From Bdellovibrionales bacterium RIFOXYD12_FULL_39_22 (GTDB lineage: Bacteria; Bdellovibrionota; Bacteriovoracia; Bacteriovoracales; Bacteriovoracaceae): 64,000 nt of DNA. Positions 45,748 through 57,300 of this stretch are shown here, piece by piece; positions within the stretch are counted from its first letter, which is position 1; the number at the start of each line of letters is the position of its first letter. A program made the position numbers and the translations under genes. The stretch lies in contig MEQL01000039.1 in the NCBI GenBank assembly GCA_001770205.1, positions 74,787-138,786 of the forward strand. The letters are read 5' to 3'. The notes below the pieces were generated by a model. The model ran no database searches, was not told the DNA's origin, and saw only the letters and a program-made list of their open reading frames with translations.

Positions 45748-46088
45748 TTACAACTATCTCAGTGTAGATATCGGAGAAATTGAGTAATTCTTTAGAACTC
45801 GCACTATCTCACATCATTTTTATAGGTTATCGGCGGGATAATTAACCAGACTTTTTTGCTCAACTGGATAAAAAAATACCTCTGCACTTTTTTTGAGAAC
45901 CTTGTCAATAACTAAACTGGAGAGGCAGAAGCAGCAGTAGACGCAGAAGTTCGCGGCCTTCGTTTGGCAGATGATTAGCTGTCGCAACCATAAATTGCAA
46001 TTAGAAATACTGTCACTACCGCTATTAAATAGGAACCCTTTTTCTTATCTACTTTGCAGACTATCATCTCCTTAATTTTCGTAAAATC
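45748..46088. other. Intergenic stretch after the giant adhesin gene
   Basis: Apart from the possible 30-aa frame at 45975-46067 no gene is visible, and no convincing terminator was found. It should contain the promoter of the PEGA/TPR-FliG-like operon. Confidence 0.35.
45975..46067 (-). CDS. Possible small hydrophobic peptide
   Basis: 30-aa frame: short basic start, one hydrophobic stretch (YLIAVVTVFLIAIYG) and a terminal Cys-Asp-Ser, resembling a mini-lipoprotein or single-TM toxin. An AAGGAG abuts the ATG with no spacing, which is poor for initiation. It follows the 2754-aa gene on the same strand. Weakly supported. Confidence 0.25.
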   Translation of the reverse strand: MIVCKVDKKKGSYLIAVVTVFLIAIYGCDS

Positions 46089-49000
46089 TCACCAACTAAT
46101 GATCAGTCTACCGTTTGTATCCTTGTTACCAGCGGTGCCGCGATCTGGATCGGCAGCATTTCCTGGAGTAGTTCCGCTACCCGCAGTTTGCAATCCTCCC
46201 GGTGAAAAATAACTTGTTCCTGCCCCATTTATGGCGCCGCCACAATATCCACCGCCACCACCGGCCTCATCACCATCAAGAAAATCCATTGCATTTGCAC
46301 CATTTTGTATCCCGGCCGGAACGCAAGCACCGATTCCACCTCCAGCAACACCAGCGCCAAATGCCGTGGCCCCGCCTCCTCCACCTGCTTCTAAAATAAC
46401 CGCTCCACTCAAAGTTACAGAGGTAGATCCACCGCCTCCTCCCGTCACGCCACTCCAACAGCCAACTGCGCAATCTCCATAATCAATTCCATTTCCTCCA
46501 TTAGGCCATCCATAAACGGCACTGCCTGATCCGTAGTTTCCTCTTCCTCCAACGCGAAGTTGCAAAACATCTCCCAATAATACGTTTTGCGTTAAAGAGG
46601 CAAATCCTCCAGCTCCACCATCTACATTTGTTATAGTGCCATCATAGTCATCAATTGCTCCACCACCTCCGGCCCCCCACGCTTTAATTGTAACAGAATT
46701 ACAATTATTACCCATGATGACATATTTAATGGCACCCAGATAATCGATTATTTGATTGCCGGGAACGGTGCAATCAATTTCTGAATAATTAGGCATCGTA
46801 ATAGTCGCTGTTTTTCCGGAGCTGGTATAGCCCGTGTTAGCATCAAAGAGACAGACACGAACGTAGTAGGTTGTTGAAGAACTGAGATTATTCAGAGTAT
46901 AGTTTGTAGCGGCCGTCGAAATAGTTGTGCCCCCGCCACATTGTGCCGCCGGAAATCCCCCAGTCTGATATGCAACGATGTAGTTATCTTCAACTCCATC
47001 CCCTGAAGCGTCCCAATCGATAAGAATATCTTTGGGAGTTGGATTATTTGCTGTTATCGTCAAATTTTGCACGTCACTAGTTTGGCCGTAATTGCGGACA
47101 CACATTACGGTATAAACATAAGATACATTTTGGGTATATTCAGAAAAAGTTGAGGAAGTAGTTATCCAAGAAGCATAATATCTTAAAGAACCACTGGCAT
47201 TATCACTGGTCCAATGTGAGTGATTTGTGCTTACAAGTCCAAGAACCCCTCTATTTAAAAGTAGCGAGGCAAAATGGTTAGTGTTACTTGGATTTGGATT
47301 AGATCCTCCAGCTACGATCCAATCACTTCGGCCATTGCTAACTAAGGTATCACAATGAGCAGTTGCCGCAGAAAAGCTATATGCGCCGCCATAGTGTATC
47401 GCTGTTGGTGACGCACTATCTCTTGCAACAACCCATCCCGTCATAAACTTTATACCACCGCTGCAAATTTTTCCAGCAGGATCTGTAGAAAGACATTCAG
47501 CTTCCGGAGTAGTTTTAATTACCAACGCACCAGTACTAGTTGTATTGTTAGCAATATTTTTCCAACAAACTCTAAAATAATATGTAGTCAATCCAGCTAG
47601 TCCAAATACGTCGTAGTCTGTTGCCGAACTTGCAGAAATCGTCGCGCCGCCTGTGCAATTAACTGGAGGCGCTGAGCCTGCCGCATAAGAGATAATGTAT
47701 TCATCTTCTTCGCCTGCAACAGTGGGACCCCATTCAAGATGAATATCATTGGCGGTAGGGGCCATTGTGGAAGCAGTCAGAGTTTCTACTTCGCCGGCCA
47801 CGGTAAAACTTATAGTATCACTTGTGTCTACTCGATAACCATCATAAGCAAGAGGGGTACTGTCCATCGCAATTGTAACATCTCCAGGTTCTGTTACGTT
47901 AATCGTAGCATAACCAATCCCACCACTAAAGTGGACAACACCCAGGCCCGTGATATTCAAGGCAGTAGGGTTTTGTTCTAGCGTCACATCACCTTCAAAA
48001 TTAGTGTAAAGGCCACCATCAGAATCAATGGCCCGAAGCTGTAGTGTTACCTCTCCATACACCGCCGAGGCAATTGGCTGAAATTGAATAGATTCAATAT
48101 TTGCGTTACCAAAAGGTCTTATACAGCGAACCTTATACGAAGTATCCTTTCTTTCATATCTGTATGTACTTGCAGCATCAGTTACGTTTACTTGTCTGGC
48201 AGTATAGTTAGTGTTGTTTGTTGAACTCCAATAGTAAACACCATTAGTAGTTACCAATCCGACTGCCGCTGTTTTTCCTGCACTAACCAATGAGTTAAAG
48301 ACACCATCCGCTCCAACGAACTCCCCTCGGGCAGGGAGATACCAATTCCTAAATACTCCTGTTGCAACTAAATCATAACAGTAATTGGCGGCATTATGAT
48401 GCCCGTGAGAGTAGAGCGTTTGCGTATTAGCAAGGCCATTAACATCATCTGCTGGATCTCCTGAGAAGTTATAACCACCATACATATAAGTCGCATCTGC
48501 TAGCGAAATTACATGTGTGGCAGAGGCCTTCCATCCACCACCACAAGCAGTTCCGATTGCGTCGCTGGCAGTACAATCGGGTGGTTCCATAAAATCTACA
48601 TCCTTAACATCAGTCGTTGTTAACACTCTCCCTGTTCCGTCTTCTGTTCCATTAGAGAGCGACAGATTAACTGTTTCTATAATTGTATCGGTGATAGTAA
48701 TGATTCCACTACCATTCGTTATGGTGACAAGGCCTTCACCAGTGGAGAAACCATCAGCGATCAACGTTACTGTTCCAGAAAAAGCAAAATCTTTTAGTCC
48801 AGTAGAGGTTTGGGCCTCTACGAGTATAGTGGCATTTTGTGTGACATAAACATCAGTTGGTTCAATGATAACAAATTTACTGGCAGGCTCAGTGAAAATA
48901 TTAAAAGCACTTGAGGTGGTTGTAATGGCCGTGCTGCTGATAGTTGCCCGCAAAGTAAAACCAATTCCGGATTTATTGATTTGTAAATTATTAAAACTTG

Positions 49001-52000
49001 CAACTCCAGTGCTTCCCGTTGTTGCATTTAATGTTGTTGATAGCGTAGATGGAGATCCCGGAGCGTTAGGATCATTGGCCAAAGACATTACAATAGTGCT
49101 GCTTACATTAGTAGTAACGTTTTCGTATATATCATGAACAGCAACTTGAACAGCAGCATTAGCATCCCCCTCAATCGTTCCACCAATAACTTCATTTTGA
49201 GGTTGTGAGGTAAAATGCAAATGATTTGCTGCGGCCGGAATAATATTAAAAGTGGTGGCCGCCACTCCAGAAATTGCAGGATTGGCGCAGTTGGCACTCA
49301 AAGTATAGTTAGCACCGGCAGTATGCAAATTTACGTTGTAATTAACTATACCCGCAACGGCCGCAACAGTGGAAGAGGTCGATCCATTAAAGACGGCGAC
49401 CGGAGAAGTCAGCACTACCGAGCAGGTAAAAGTTGGGTCAACAATATTGGAAGCATTACGGGCCTCTACCCGAACCGCAAAATTTGTACCGGCCACCACA
49501 TTTGCTCCCGATGCGGGCATGATAGTGAAAACTAGATGCGTAGCTGGATCAGTGATTATATTGAAAAGATTTGAATCTTTGGTAATAGCGTTGAAGGTTG
49601 CTGTAAATTGATAACCAGTTCCAGGCATACTTAAATCAATATTATCAAAAGTGGCAATTCCACTCGACAATGTTCTAGGATTAGTTCCGTTTATCGTGGC
49701 AGTGCCTGGATTTAGTTTTAGTGACAAGGTAACATTGGCGCCATCATTGGCAGTTACTACGTTATGATACTGATCATGCAAGGTAACCGTAAATGGAGCA
49801 ATGTCAGTCAATACCTGCGTTGGACTTGCCACGTTTGCAAATTCTAGGTGGTGGGCCACATCAGTATAAATGGTAAAAGCATTTGAAGAAATCATTCCAT
49901 TATTAATTGGTGTTCCACCGATAGTAGCGGTTGCTCCTAAAGTATAAACTCCCGACAACCTAATTTGAGGCCGTGAATTGACGGCCAAATTATTAAAGAT
50001 GGCCTCACCATTAGCATTAGTAGTTTGAGTTAGATTATAAATAGTAGTACCTGGCCCAGAGTCAACTATTAGAGTTATTGTCTCCCCGGCGCGATATACT
50101 TTATTGCCGGCCCCGTCTTGAATCTCCACGACAATTCCTGAAATATCTTTACCTGCGGTGGCATCAGCTACGGTGGAAATAAAGGCCAATTTCGCAGGAT
50201 TTCCAGCGAGTATATCAAAGGCCTCACTTTCTGCGGTCTCTACTGCCCCAATCACCGGAAGTGTTGCCAATGCTTTTATGGTATAGTCAAGGCCGGTTAC
50301 GTTTACAGTAAACGCGCTGAAGCTGGCCAATCCATTAGTGGTCGAGACTTGATATCCGGAGTAATCAGCAGGCAACGACGCTCCCGTATTGTTGTCCACA
50401 AATTCCAAAGTAACTTGAATGGCGGCGTGACTCTCTACGCGGTTATTTCCCTCATCTTGGATTTCAATGATGATAGGTGGATTCATATTAACACCAACAT
50501 CTTCATCTACAGGAGGTTGTTGGTAGATCACTATGTGGTGAGGATTTCCGTAATCAATATTAAAGAGCGTTGAAGTTCCAGATACATTGTAAATACCAAC
50601 CAAGGCGCTTGCGGTTAAACGATAGCCCACTCCTTTTTTATCAAGCGAAATTCCAGCAATGCTGGCAGCTCCCAGTAAAGTGGTATCGGCCGGAGCGGCC
50701 GGAGAAAGTGTCGCTCCTGCAGGATTGGTAGTTAATGACAGAGTTACGTTATTCCCCGTGGAGCTACTTACCACGTTTTCATATTGATCTCTAATTTCCA
50801 CCGCCACGGTGAAATTCTCTTTTGCTTTTGCGTTAGGAGAACTCGGTGGATTTTGTGTAAAGGTAATGTGGTGTGGAATATTATGCGTAACATTAAAAGT
50901 GCTAGTAGTATCTACGGAAAGAATCGTTCCGGCATTGTAGCTGGCCTTTAACTTATAATTAGTATCAGCTTTTTGCACAACAAAGTTACTAAAGGTGGCA
51001 ACATTAGTCGAGCCATCAAAAATTATCTGCGTTGTTCCTAAGCCGGTAGCACCATTTAGATGCACCAACTGCAAGGCCAGGGACGCACCAGAAAGCGCCG
51101 TAGCATTGGCCGGATTATCATCTCCATCCAGGACTCGCACCGTCACGGTACGAATAGCAACGCCCGCGGTAGCATCTGCGGCGCTTTGTAAAAGCACTTC
51201 ATCGATGGCCACTTTAGCGGGGCCTCCTCCTAAAATTTCAAAAGCAGAAGAGGTTTGGGCAGCAGCAGCAGCGTTAGGAAGTGCTCCGGCCAAATCGCCG
51301 GTGGCCGTAAAAACATAACCATTAAAAGCTTTATTTATACTAGTGGTAGAAAAAGTAGCTACTCCACTAGCATTAGTAGAAGCCGTAGCGTTAGTTATTA
51401 CCGCCGCAACCGGCTGGCCGGTAGCTGCAAAAGAGAGAGTTGCCGTTATTCCACTTTGGGCAACACTATTTCCAAACGCATCGACGGCCTGAACTGTAAA
51501 GGTGGCCATTGCAATATTAGATACTGTTTGCAAGGGAGGTTGCGCTACAAAGGCCAGATGATCTGCTCCGGCGGCAATAATTTTAAATCCGCTAGAAAGT
51601 GCTACTTTCCCTGGATTAGTAATGGTTGGAGCGGCAACAATATTGGTGGCCGTTGCATTTAAAGTGTATTCATCGAGGGCCTTGCTAATTTTCTCAATGA
51701 AAAGCGAGTTAAAAGTGGCAGTACCATTTATGGTATTTACCACCAAAGAGTCTGTAGTTTTTAAAACAGCGTTGGCGCTAATTGAAGCATCATGGGCCAG
51801 CGAAATAGTTATCTCTACGCCATTGCTATTAGTTTTATTACCGTATTGGTCACGCACTTCTACTGTGACGGCCGGAGCAATATCAACGCCGGCCACGGTA
51901 TCGTTGCCATCTTCATCAGGTTGAACTTTAAAAGCGATAGATACGGGATTGGCCGGAATTACATCAAACCCTGCGGCCGCTGACTGGGCAGCACCTAAGA

Positions 52001-54353
52001 TAATATCTGGACGGCCAGGAACCGATCCCGTTGCTTGCAACTGATAGTTTGCACCGGCCAAAGTGATAAATTGGTTGCTAAAAGTAGCAATCCCGCCTAC
52101 CGCACTTACGGTTAAGGTCGTCGCTGTTTGTAGTGGGCCTCCCGCTCCGTTTATTGCACTAAGGGTAATAGAAGTGTTGCTACCCACTCCTGTGTCAACC
52201 AAAAAGCCTCCGGCATCTACCACCTTAACTTGAATGGAATTTCCGCTACCATCTTGGATAGTTGCTCCGGCCACCGTTGGATCGGCCGGTTGATTAACAA
52301 ACTCAAAATGGTGAGGAATGCCGGTGACAATTTTAAAAGAACTAGAGGCAACGCTGCTTCCCAAACAAGAATGAGAAGCATCAAAAACGAAAGTTCCTGG
52401 TTGATTTACTGTGATGGCAGTAAAATCAGAAAGTCCGGCCACTGCGGGAATCACTCCACCAGTCAGCACAGCACCTGCGGCCGGATTAAGTGCTAGCGAG
52501 ATATCGGCCACCGCACAAGCAGTGGAAGTGATGTTATTGTCATACTGATCGCGCAAGGCCACAGAAACCTTCGTCATAGTATTTAGTACACCTGTTTCTG
52601 CGGGAGGTTGCGAGGTAAAGGTTAATTTGTTCGGATCATTGTGAATAATATCAAAAAGCTCTGTATTATCGATCGTCAAAGCAGTAGTGTTAACAGAGGC
52701 ACTTGCCTTAAGTTTATAATTAACATTGGCGGTTCTGATTTTTAAATCTGAAAAAGTTGCTACTCCCACAGCAGTTTGAGCGGAGACACTTCCGTAGACT
52801 GTGGCAGTAGGTGAGCCAGTAGCAAAACTCAATGCTACATTAACGCCATCGTTCGTACATTTATTGCCATACTGATCGCGTAACTCCACTTGCAAATTAG
52901 CACCTAAAACAGAAACGATCTGTTCACCGGCCTTGATTTTATTACCAGCGACATTTTTTGGATCATTCAAAAAAACCAGTTTTTTAGGTTCACCCGGGAT
53001 AATGGCAAAAAGATCACTCAGTTCAATTTCGCTTGGATCGAGCGCCGGAGAAGAAAATTTCATTTGATAACCACTGGCCACTTTATCAATATTAAAATCA
53101 AAAGTAGCAATTCCGGCCACTGCATTTTTTTGCCTGCTGCCTGTTAACACCGCGGTGTTACCAGAAGCATCATGCTCCCACCCCATCTCAACAAGTGCAG
53201 TGCTATTCACAAATTGCATGTTAGCATCAAGCAGGCGAATTTTTATTTGAATATTATCGCCAGCATATATAGCAGGGGGAGGAACTGGCATAGCAGGAAA
53301 AGCGCGAACAATTTCCATATAGACGGGAATTCCACCATAGAACCAAACATCCTGTTTACTACTAACATCGATATCGTTGGGTGGATTATCGTCAAAACGA
53401 GAAAGTGAGAGTCGTACTATTTGAGAAGTTAAATCATTAACATCGACGAAGGCCTTACCATCGGTAAAAGTTAATTCTTTAACTTTCGTTCCAGCACTAT
53501 TGTCAACATAAGCAAAACCATTTACATGAAAATTAACTTTCCCTGGATAGTAAGGAACAACATTGTTATCTTCATCCTCTACCTGAATAGTAACGGTGGT
53601 AGCATGGCCAACCTCACTATCTTTAGGATCAACAATTCGGAAGTGATCAGGTTTTTTTACCGCCACCACATTAACTCGAATACTTCCTGGATCTAGGGCG
53701 TCACCATAATCAATTAGAGTAAGCTGCTCTAAGACGATATCGCGAAAGTAAATGGCCTTCTCACTATATCCTTGTTGAATTAGCGCCTGATTAAAGGCTG
53801 GAATGGTACAGGCCGCATCTTTGTAGAAAACTCCACTACCATATCCCGTGGCATTAACACGAATGGTATTTCTAGCTGGAACTTTATTTCCGTAGTGATC
53901 AAGAGAAGTCACTTTAAAAGCGGCGCACTCTCCCTCATAAACGGTGGACGGGCCCTCCCAACCTAACATCTGCGGATAAGGATCTAGAATTTTAACTTTT
54001 GCGGAGGCCACCGCACCTTTAGCATCTTTTACTTTTACGGTGATAATTGAAGAGACATTAGGAATAACAAACTCTCCGCTAGAGAGTTGAGTTACTTCTA
54101 TAGGTTGTTTATTTTCATCTTCCATAGAAAAAACATATTGAGGAGATCCTCCCGTAGCATAAAACTTCTTAACTTGTCCGACGTTTACTTCAAAATCATA
54201 TCCCGCACCACTGCTGCTGCCTTTTATTATTTTGAGAGGTTCTCCTCTCTCGATAATTTCTTTTACATCTTTGTTTAAACATCCAGCTGTAGTAAAAAGC
54301 AAAATGAGCAGCAGGAAATTTAACAGCAACTTGGACAAAGATAATGTTTTCAT
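46089..54353 (-). CDS. Giant surface lipoprotein with about 15 Ig-like repeats, DUF1566, Fn3 and glycine-rich domains
   Basis: 2754 aa. Lipoprotein signal (TTAGC lipobox, about residue 25). From about 240 to 1900, some 15 repeats of 100-125 aa follow a pattern: H-x-L/I-x-F, QPP, V-x-V-x-D-x-Y-G-N, VTLSL and G-x-A-x-F-x-L, typical of Big_1/invasin-like Ig domains. Then DUF1566 (Lcl C-terminal) twice (ending YKVRCIR and YTVMCVR), alternating with an Ig-like unit and two Fn3 domains, and a C-terminal glycine-rich domain (WGAGGGG..., GGRGNYGSG). Likely an outer-surface adhesin. It lies 22 bp downstream of a paralogous lipoprotein gene. Confidence 0.85.
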   Translation of the reverse strand: MKTLSLSKLLLNFLLLILLFTTAGCLNKDVKEIIERGEPLKIIKGSSSGAGYDFEVNVGQVKKFYATGGSPQYVFSMEDENKQPIEVTQLSSGEFVIPNVSSIITVKVKDAKGAVASAKVKILDPYPQMLGWEGPSTVYEGECAAFKVTSLDHYGNKVPARNTIRVNATGYGSGVFYKDAACTIPAFNQALIQQGYSEKAIYFRDIVLEQLTLIDYGDALDPGSIRVNVVAVKKPDHFRIVDPKDSEVGHATTVTIQVEDEDNNVVPYYPGKVNFHVNGFAYVDNSAGTKVKELTFTDGKAFVDVNDLTSQIVRLSLSRFDDNPPNDIDVSSKQDVWFYGGIPVYMEIVRAFPAMPVPPPAIYAGDNIQIKIRLLDANMQFVNSTALVEMGWEHDASGNTAVLTGSRQKNAVAGIATFDFNIDKVASGYQMKFSSPALDPSEIELSDLFAIIPGEPKKLVFLNDPKNVAGNKIKAGEQIVSVLGANLQVELRDQYGNKCTNDGVNVALSFATGSPTATVYGSVSAQTAVGVATFSDLKIRTANVNYKLKASASVNTTALTIDNTELFDIIHNDPNKLTFTSQPPAETGVLNTMTKVSVALRDQYDNNITSTACAVADISLALNPAAGAVLTGGVIPAVAGLSDFTAITVNQPGTFVFDASHSCLGSSVASSSFKIVTGIPHHFEFVNQPADPTVAGATIQDGSGNSIQVKVVDAGGFLVDTGVGSNTSITLSAINGAGGPLQTATTLTVSAVGGIATFSNQFITLAGANYQLQATGSVPGRPDIILGAAQSAAAGFDVIPANPVSIAFKVQPDEDGNDTVAGVDIAPAVTVEVRDQYGNKTNSNGVEITISLAHDASISANAVLKTTDSLVVNTINGTATFNSLFIEKISKALDEYTLNATATNIVAAPTITNPGKVALSSGFKIIAAGADHLAFVAQPPLQTVSNIAMATFTVQAVDAFGNSVAQSGITATLSFAATGQPVAAVITNATASTNASGVATFSTTSINKAFNGYVFTATGDLAGALPNAAAAAQTSSAFEILGGGPAKVAIDEVLLQSAADATAGVAIRTVTVRVLDGDDNPANATALSGASLALQLVHLNGATGLGTTQIIFDGSTNVATFSNFVVQKADTNYKLKASYNAGTILSVDTTSTFNVTHNIPHHITFTQNPPSSPNAKAKENFTVAVEIRDQYENVVSSSTGNNVTLSLTTNPAGATLSPAAPADTTLLGAASIAGISLDKKGVGYRLTASALVGIYNVSGTSTLFNIDYGNPHHIVIYQQPPVDEDVGVNMNPPIIIEIQDEGNNRVESHAAIQVTLEFVDNNTGASLPADYSGYQVSTTNGLASFSAFTVNVTGLDYTIKALATLPVIGAVETAESEAFDILAGNPAKLAFISTVADATAGKDISGIVVEIQDGAGNKVYRAGETITLIVDSGPGTTIYNLTQTTNANGEAIFNNLAVNSRPQIRLSGVYTLGATATIGGTPINNGMISSNAFTIYTDVAHHLEFANVASPTQVLTDIAPFTVTLHDQYHNVVTANDGANVTLSLKLNPGTATINGTNPRTLSSGIATFDNIDLSMPGTGYQFTATFNAITKDSNLFNIITDPATHLVFTIMPASGANVVAGTNFAVRVEARNASNIVDPTFTCSVVLTSPVAVFNGSTSSTVAAVAGIVNYNVNLHTAGANYTLSANCANPAISGVAATTFNIIPAAANHLHFTSQPQNEVIGGTIEGDANAAVQVAVHDIYENVTTNVSSTIVMSLANDPNAPGSPSTLSTTLNATTGSTGVASFNNLQINKSGIGFTLRATISSTAITTTSSAFNIFTEPASKFVIIEPTDVYVTQNATILVEAQTSTGLKDFAFSGTVTLIADGFSTGEGLVTITNGSGIITITDTIIETVNLSLSNGTEDGTGRVLTTTDVKDVDFMEPPDCTASDAIGTACGGGWKASATHVISLADATYMYGGYNFSGDPADDVNGLANTQTLYSHGHHNAANYCYDLVATGVFRNWYLPARGEFVGADGVFNSLVSAGKTAAVGLVTTNGVYYWSSTNNTNYTARQVNVTDAASTYRYERKDTSYKVRCIRPFGNANIESIQFQPIASAVYGEVTLQLRAIDSDGGLYTNFEGDVTLEQNPTALNITGLGVVHFSGGIGYATINVTEPGDVTIAMDSTPLAYDGYRVDTSDTISFTVAGEVETLTASTMAPTANDIHLEWGPTVAGEEDEYIISYAAGSAPPVNCTGGATISASSATDYDVFGLAGLTTYYFRVCWKNIANNTTSTGALVIKTTPEAECLSTDPAGKICSGGIKFMTGWVVARDSASPTAIHYGGAYSFSAATAHCDTLVSNGRSDWIVAGGSNPNPSNTNHFASLLLNRGVLGLVSTNHSHWTSDNASGSLRYYASWITTSSTFSEYTQNVSYVYTVMCVRNYGQTSDVQNLTITANNPTPKDILIDWDASGDGVEDNYIVAYQTGGFPAAQCGGGTTISTAATNYTLNNLSSSTTYYVRVCLFDANTGYTSSGKTATITMPNYSEIDCTVPGNQIIDYLGAIKYVIMGNNCNSVTIKAWGAGGGGAIDDYDGTITNVDGGAGGFASLTQNVLLGDVLQLRVGGRGNYGSGSAVYGWPNGGNGIDYGDCAVGCWSGVTGGGGGSTSVTLSGAVILEAGGGGGATAFGAGVAGGGIGACVPAGIQNGANAMDFLDGDEAGGGGGYCGGAINGAGTSYFSPGGLQTAGSGTTPGNAADPDRGTAGNKDTNGRLIISW

Positions 54354-54375
54354 AAAAAATCCCTCGTTATGCCCT

Positions 54376-57300
54376 CTATGGAATTACACACCGATATCCA
54401 ACATTGGAATAAGCAAAAGTAGGATCAAAATTTCCCACACTCGCTGAAAAAATCCCAACATCAGTTTCGGTAGCACTATCCCATGATAGGCCACGTACCA
54501 TTCCTTCCAATCCCATTCCGTTATAAAGTAAAGTTCCATAATTATGATTATTCGAATCATTACTGCCAGGACCAAAATTTGCCATATCATTTGTATGCGC
54601 TAATAAAATATTTTTGATGGCAATATTTCCTGCGGCATCAAATGTTAAACTGGAGCGATTAGTAGAAACCCAGCTAACAGTATTTCCTGAAAAATCCCAA
54701 ATTATGGCACCACTTTTAAGAGTATGCGTTCTTCGATTTACATGCCATACACTATCAGAACAGATGGCCGTACTAGCGCGAGAGTCAGTATATCCAGCAC
54801 ATGGACTATAATCATCGGAAGCGGCCAAGCGAGAATTCGGGGCCAAAGAATTTGAATGGCCACGATTTACCGAACCCGAACCTATCGCGATGCTCCAATT
54901 AGAGGCAACAGCGATAATTTCTCTGGCCACGGTTTGCCATTCATTATTAGTAACTAGGTGTCCTCCCAGCGCCACACATGCCGCACTAGCATCGGCCCGG
55001 TTGATGTTAATTTTCGGCAAACTATTTTTGGTCGAGCCGCCAGCACTGTCCATCTGATATTTGGAAATACAAAATGGGCCATCTTGCACATAAACAAATC
55101 CCTCTTCCGCACAATCATTGATCACCAATAATTTGGGAGCAGATAGACTTACCACATTAGATCCACCTGGAATGCTCATAGAGAGTGAAACAATTTCTGC
55201 GACAGCACCGGTAACGTTGAAAGTCGCAATCCCACTATCAATTCCATTATCCACAATTGTAACGTCAGAGCTATCATCCACCAAATCTATATCATACCCA
55301 GTATCGTTATCTGCAAAAGTATTAATATTTCCATATTGGTCACGCGCCTCTACTCGAACAATGGTGGCAACATTAGGAATAGTATCAGTGGGTTTTAATA
55401 AAACAAAATTGGTAACACTAGCGGCCAAAAACTGAGTATTATCTGAAGAAGAGTTTCCTGCGATGGCACAACTACCACCACCAGGAAGAGTTAGCGTGTA
55501 TTGAACTGTCTCTGCCTTTTCATTGTAAATTTTTACTCGCCCCTCTCCGTTCACAAATGTTACAACGTTTCCTTGAGAGAAAGATGAATTATTACTATCA
55601 TCAGTTATAACAATTCCCGAGTTACAGTTAACGGAAGTAACGACGTTGACCCCAGTAGCATCAACGGCCTTTATTACCACTTCCGCACTATTATTTCCTG
55701 CAGCAACAGTGGTCGGTGCTTCTATAGTGTAATGATCAAGGCCGCCAGCGGTGAATGCCACTGTATTATTTTCCAGAATCGTTACACCGGATGCCAGATC
55801 TGGATTAGACAATACAAGATTGACTGTTTCGGCCACTGAATCAGTTAGTTGACAGGCGGCCGCACCACTTTGCCCATCCACAATAGCTAGAATTCCAGAA
55901 CACCCAACTGCCGCCGAGCCAGTTGTGGCAATCGAAACGCTACCGCTGTGTCCAAAAACACGATTTCCAAAATGATCTTGGGCCTGTACTAAAATATTAG
56001 CAGTTCCATTAACGGCAACATCCGCATGATTTAAAACAACATATTTTTCTATTTCACCAAAAAAGAATTCTACACTTTGCGCTGCTCCACCGTCATCATA
56101 AGTTAACACCCCGGTATTTACGATGGCCAGCTCAACCACTTCCGCTATATTGTTGTTTATTTCAATGGAGCCCAGGCCGCCAACTATACTGACATCCATA
56201 CTTCCAGAAGTTGCTTCGGCGGAATCATTTCCATCACTAAATTGCAATTGCACTACAATATCGTGGGCCACGGGATTGTTATTACCATCTACAGTAATAA
56301 TTTCGATAGTGGTAGGAGTTCCGGCCGTAGAGTCCGTTATAGTTTTAAAAATAACTTTTTCAACGACATCAGAAGAGAAATTTATTATTTCAGTATCACT
56401 TAGATCACTGATCGTTCCTTCAGCAAAATCAGTCCTCTCCAACGAAATAGTAACTTGCTCCGCAATCAAATTGCTTACGTTAATGGAACCATACCCATTG
56501 GTTATAGTCACCGTACCGTCTCCGGCCACCGCAGCATTGCCCGTGGCCGCCAATCTAACAGTACCGCTATATGAAGCGGCCACTGCATTAGTGGCATCCC
56601 GTGCCTGAATTTGAATTCCATGTCCTGTAGGCCCAACAGTAATAGAGCCGGAAATTGGCACTATGTAAAATTTAGTGGCCACTCCCGAAGTAATCATTTC
56701 TAGGAGGTGGGTGCCATTGGATAATCCATCAGTGGCGGCCACAAACTCAATAGGAGCTCCCTCCAGTACATTGTTTTTGTAATAAAGAGGTTGATCCGTA
56801 TCACCTTCTGATAGTTCGAACTGATTATTATCAAGTGCTATGGAGCAGTTGAGATCAGAATAAAAGGCCCCCAAAGAAGCACCGGTTAATGTGATGGTGC
56901 GGGCATCTGATCTTCTGGCGTTATTGCCAAATTTATCGATAGTGTGAATGGTGAATTCCTGACAGTCAGAGGTCAACACCTCGGCCGGCCCATTTATTTG
57001 TAACTGATAAGGTTCAAGACTAATTACATTGATGGTGGCATAAGCAGAGTGGCCCGCAGAATCTTGCACCAAAATTTTTACTGCTCCGGCGGTTGTTCCT
57101 GCAGTATAAAATCCCGATTTAAGCCCAATGTTTCCAGCACCGGAGACAACGGTATAACGATATGGTGCTTTTCCACCTTCGGTAAAAAACTGAACGTTGT
57201 CTTCAACTTCTAGATTACTGACCACTTCCGGATCGATGATAAGTGCTGGATAAACTACTGCGGGTTCTTTGACTTTCATTTCAACGCAACCACCAACAAA

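Noticed and set aside
46202-46482. Pro/His/Ala-rich frames opposite the glycine-rich end of the giant lipoprotein
   Set aside because: They are reverse-strand images of glycine codons and have no start signals.
46089-54353. Repetitive DNA as a possible CRISPR or tandem array
   Set aside because: The repetition is at protein level in divergent 100-125-aa units; there are no identical short repeats with regular spacers.
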